From the NCBI GenBank assembly GCA_937927665.1, contig CALBRY010000635.1, forward strand, positions 1 through 7,053: a DNA stretch of 7,053 nucleotides, given 5' to 3'. The DNA comes from an uncultured Chloroflexota bacterium (GTDB lineage Bacteria; Chloroflexota; Anaerolineae; Aggregatilineales; Phototrophicaceae). A program made the position numbers and the translations under genes. Positions 6,801 to 7,053 of this stretch are shown in pieces. The notes under the pieces are model-generated. The model saw only the letters and a list, made by a program, of their open reading frames with translations, was not told the origin of the DNA and searched no databases. Numbering within the stretch: the first letter of the stretch is position 1; every line of letters starts with the position of its first letter.

Positions 6801-7053
6801 CGACCGAAGTTCGCCTGATTGATATGGTTCAGGCGTATGGTACGCTGGCAGACGGCGGTGAGCGCGTCCCGATCTACGGCATTCAGTCGATCCGCGATGC
6901 GGAGGGTGTAGACATCACCCCGGCGACCCTGCGCGGCACAGCCGAACAAGTCATCACGCCGCAGATCGCCTACCTGATGAACAGCATGTTGACGGATAAC
7001 GACGCCCGCGCGCCGATCTTCGGTGTGAACAATGGGCTGTGGTTCCCGGCGTA
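3845..7053 (+). CDS. Class A penicillin-binding protein (GT51 + transpeptidase), 3' end outside window
   Basis: A bifunctional peptidoglycan synthase that polymerises lipid II and cross-links stem peptides outside the membrane. 1,069 codons are visible and the frame is open at the right edge. Residues 1-490 are cytoplasmic and mostly low complexity: four Trp-centred motifs (W22, W33, W59, W78), an acidic Ala/Glu stretch (about 84-160), two AAYAREQLA repeats (near 188 and 227), and a compact helical plus Trp-rich module (266-339). A transmembrane helix lies at about 493-517. The GT51 domain shows VENERFF with catalytic E585, STITQQ (618-623), RKLME (639-643) and YLNEIFLG (663-670). The transpeptidase shows S-T-I-K (S880, K883) and S-I-N (944-946). 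The third motif, KTG, is expected just past the edge. Class A PBPs are usually about 700-850 residues with a short cytoplasmic tail, so the N-terminus is exceptional. The ATG at 3845 with GAGGTGA is well supported. Confidence 0.95.
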   Translation, partial: MSDRPNTPDQSGTSAADQSGGWRQPSGATQGGWRVPERTPDQPAPQATPAPEERGESDWRPAAVPRNLSATPQTAGGWHRPPQTTLEIETDAPADSSTEAPAEEVESIIPHDEVIEAEAAAEPVPEVLPFDEEAAAAAEAEQHALDLIDEEEDDSLSMSELFALASLADQQRMPASDESAAAVDDPAAYAREQLARLQALQQGDTSAGEATADQPAVTDESESQAAAYAREQLAKLSDSQRLAAAVEAGTIGTPSQPAPAPVITMTPEEIALAQRYHDAENAIRALRAQFRAGQITSDQLQNELRRHLVLDEQQRWWMMGTESDMWYRHDNGQWIVDTPSVLLKEAEGGAPAALTGATGASLPYLADEAAARQRDISRQLDEGMTVATSTIRPEEMQLPRPTSVSDLEATIPGTQGIYLGAQDPNQTVVANPYGQETVASGVTLPNPRTAGGYDSVESPIPVPGAPPNYDVDLMTPTYEAARDEQRAQTFRTIGIVTAVVAALLFLIAAGAIILGVVTYNNIASPWQDEIAALADYRPTTQTAYIYAADGRTVIAELASGSGGARQRVDLAEISPELIHAIVSVENERFFVDPGFDPVAIARAFIQNLQAGGIESGASTITQQIARNLVMRDFTPTADRKLMEIVIAAEIAQQYDKNFILQLYLNEIFLGNQSYGVEAAAQLYFDKPAADLNLAESALIAGLIQAPAAYDPVTNPDAAEQRMFQVMEKQVEVGCLQFQHAPYTAEPFCVTRDVVDGPLASVDIARVQIRVFTPRSYDVEYPHFVNYIQAVVENEFGSPEEIFRRGMRITTTLNPAIQDLTESALRVAVSQLAPNAVNTGAILVTDPRSGAILAMVGSPDYTNDSVAGQVNNVYTWQQPGSTIKPILYTAALEGINRTGALEYYTPATVLWDVPVQYETIPPYSPVNFDGIFRGPMALRYALQGSINVPAVKTLEWMGLDEFRETATRMGVRFLQEAVFGLPTALGATEVRLIDMVQAYGTLADGGERVPIYGIQSIRDAEGVDITPATLRGTAEQVITPQIAYLMNSMLTDNDARAPIFGVNNGLWFPA
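3899..4093 (+). repeat. Four Trp-centred short motifs in the PBP cytoplasmic tail
   Basis: Residues 20-25 GGWRQP, 31-36 GGWRVP, 57-61 SDWRP and 76-81 GGWHRP share a small/acidic-W-basic-x-P pattern within a Pro/Gln-rich, probably disordered stretch. Trp is otherwise rare in such sequence, so the repetition suggests a multivalent binding motif. The partner is unknown. Confidence 0.6.
4406..4540 (+). repeat. In-frame duplicated segment in the PBP (AYAREQ repeat)
   Basis: The 18-bp sequence GCGTACGCGCGCGAACAG occurs identically at 4406-4423 and 4523-4540, 117 bp (39 codons) apart and in the same frame. The encoded matches extend to AAYAREQLARL and AAYAREQLAKL. The third positions are also identical within the 18 bp, which points to a fairly recent duplication or codon conservation. 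Each copy would form a short amphipathic helix. Confidence 0.65.
4640..4861 (+). other. Cytoplasmic helical + Trp-rich module of the PBP
   Basis: Residues 266-339 are the only part of the cytoplasmic region that looks folded. A helical half contains ALRAQFRAGQIT followed by a leucine-rich helix, resembling the SHOCT-type 'L...G.IT..E' pattern. It is followed by a Trp-rich half with W316, W317, W326 and W334 in the order RWWMMG, MWY, GQW. I associate this Trp-rich pattern with cytosolic modules in Chloroflexota proteins, but I cannot name a family or confirm it here. Confidence 0.5.

Overview
The window looks like chromosomal DNA from a Chloroflexota bacterium, probably Anaerolineae-like. This is inferred from the moderately high G+C, the Thr-Pro linker of the first gene, and a Trp-rich 'RWW..G....WY...G.W' module of a kind I associate with that phylum. 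No marker gene proves it. There are no RNA genes, CRISPR arrays, insertion sequences or phage genes. Four protein genes fill nearly everything.

Left half, minus strand: (1) 103-1239, a single-pass membrane protein with an extracytoplasmic TPR-like domain, with its own extended -10 promoter and a strong 12-bp hairpin terminator at 61-92. (2) 1319-2449, a soluble protein-kinase-fold protein whose catalytic motifs are heavily altered. Right half, plus strand: (3) 2676-3629, an apparently intact PP2C-type Ser/Thr phosphatase. (4) 3845 to the right edge, a class A penicillin-binding protein (GT51 glycosyltransferase plus transpeptidase). It has an unusually long cytoplasmic N-terminal region of about 490 residues, and the window ends just before the expected KTG motif.

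The kinase-like gene and the phosphatase are transcribed divergently from a 226-bp gap. That gap holds a perfect 13-bp inverted repeat next to the kinase-like start and candidate promoters for the phosphatase. The phosphatase and the PBP point the same way but are separated by 215 bp containing a terminator-like hairpin and a perfect TATAAT with a strong ribosome binding site for the PBP, so they are probably separate transcripts.

Taken together this could be a phospho-signalling and cell-wall synthesis neighbourhood. Bacterial PknB/StkP-type kinases and PP2C partners are known to act on peptidoglycan synthesis. Here the kinase-like protein is degenerate and soluble, and the PBP carries a long, probably disordered cytoplasmic tail with repeated short motifs. 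That tail is the most unusual part of the window. The functional link between the genes is inference from position.
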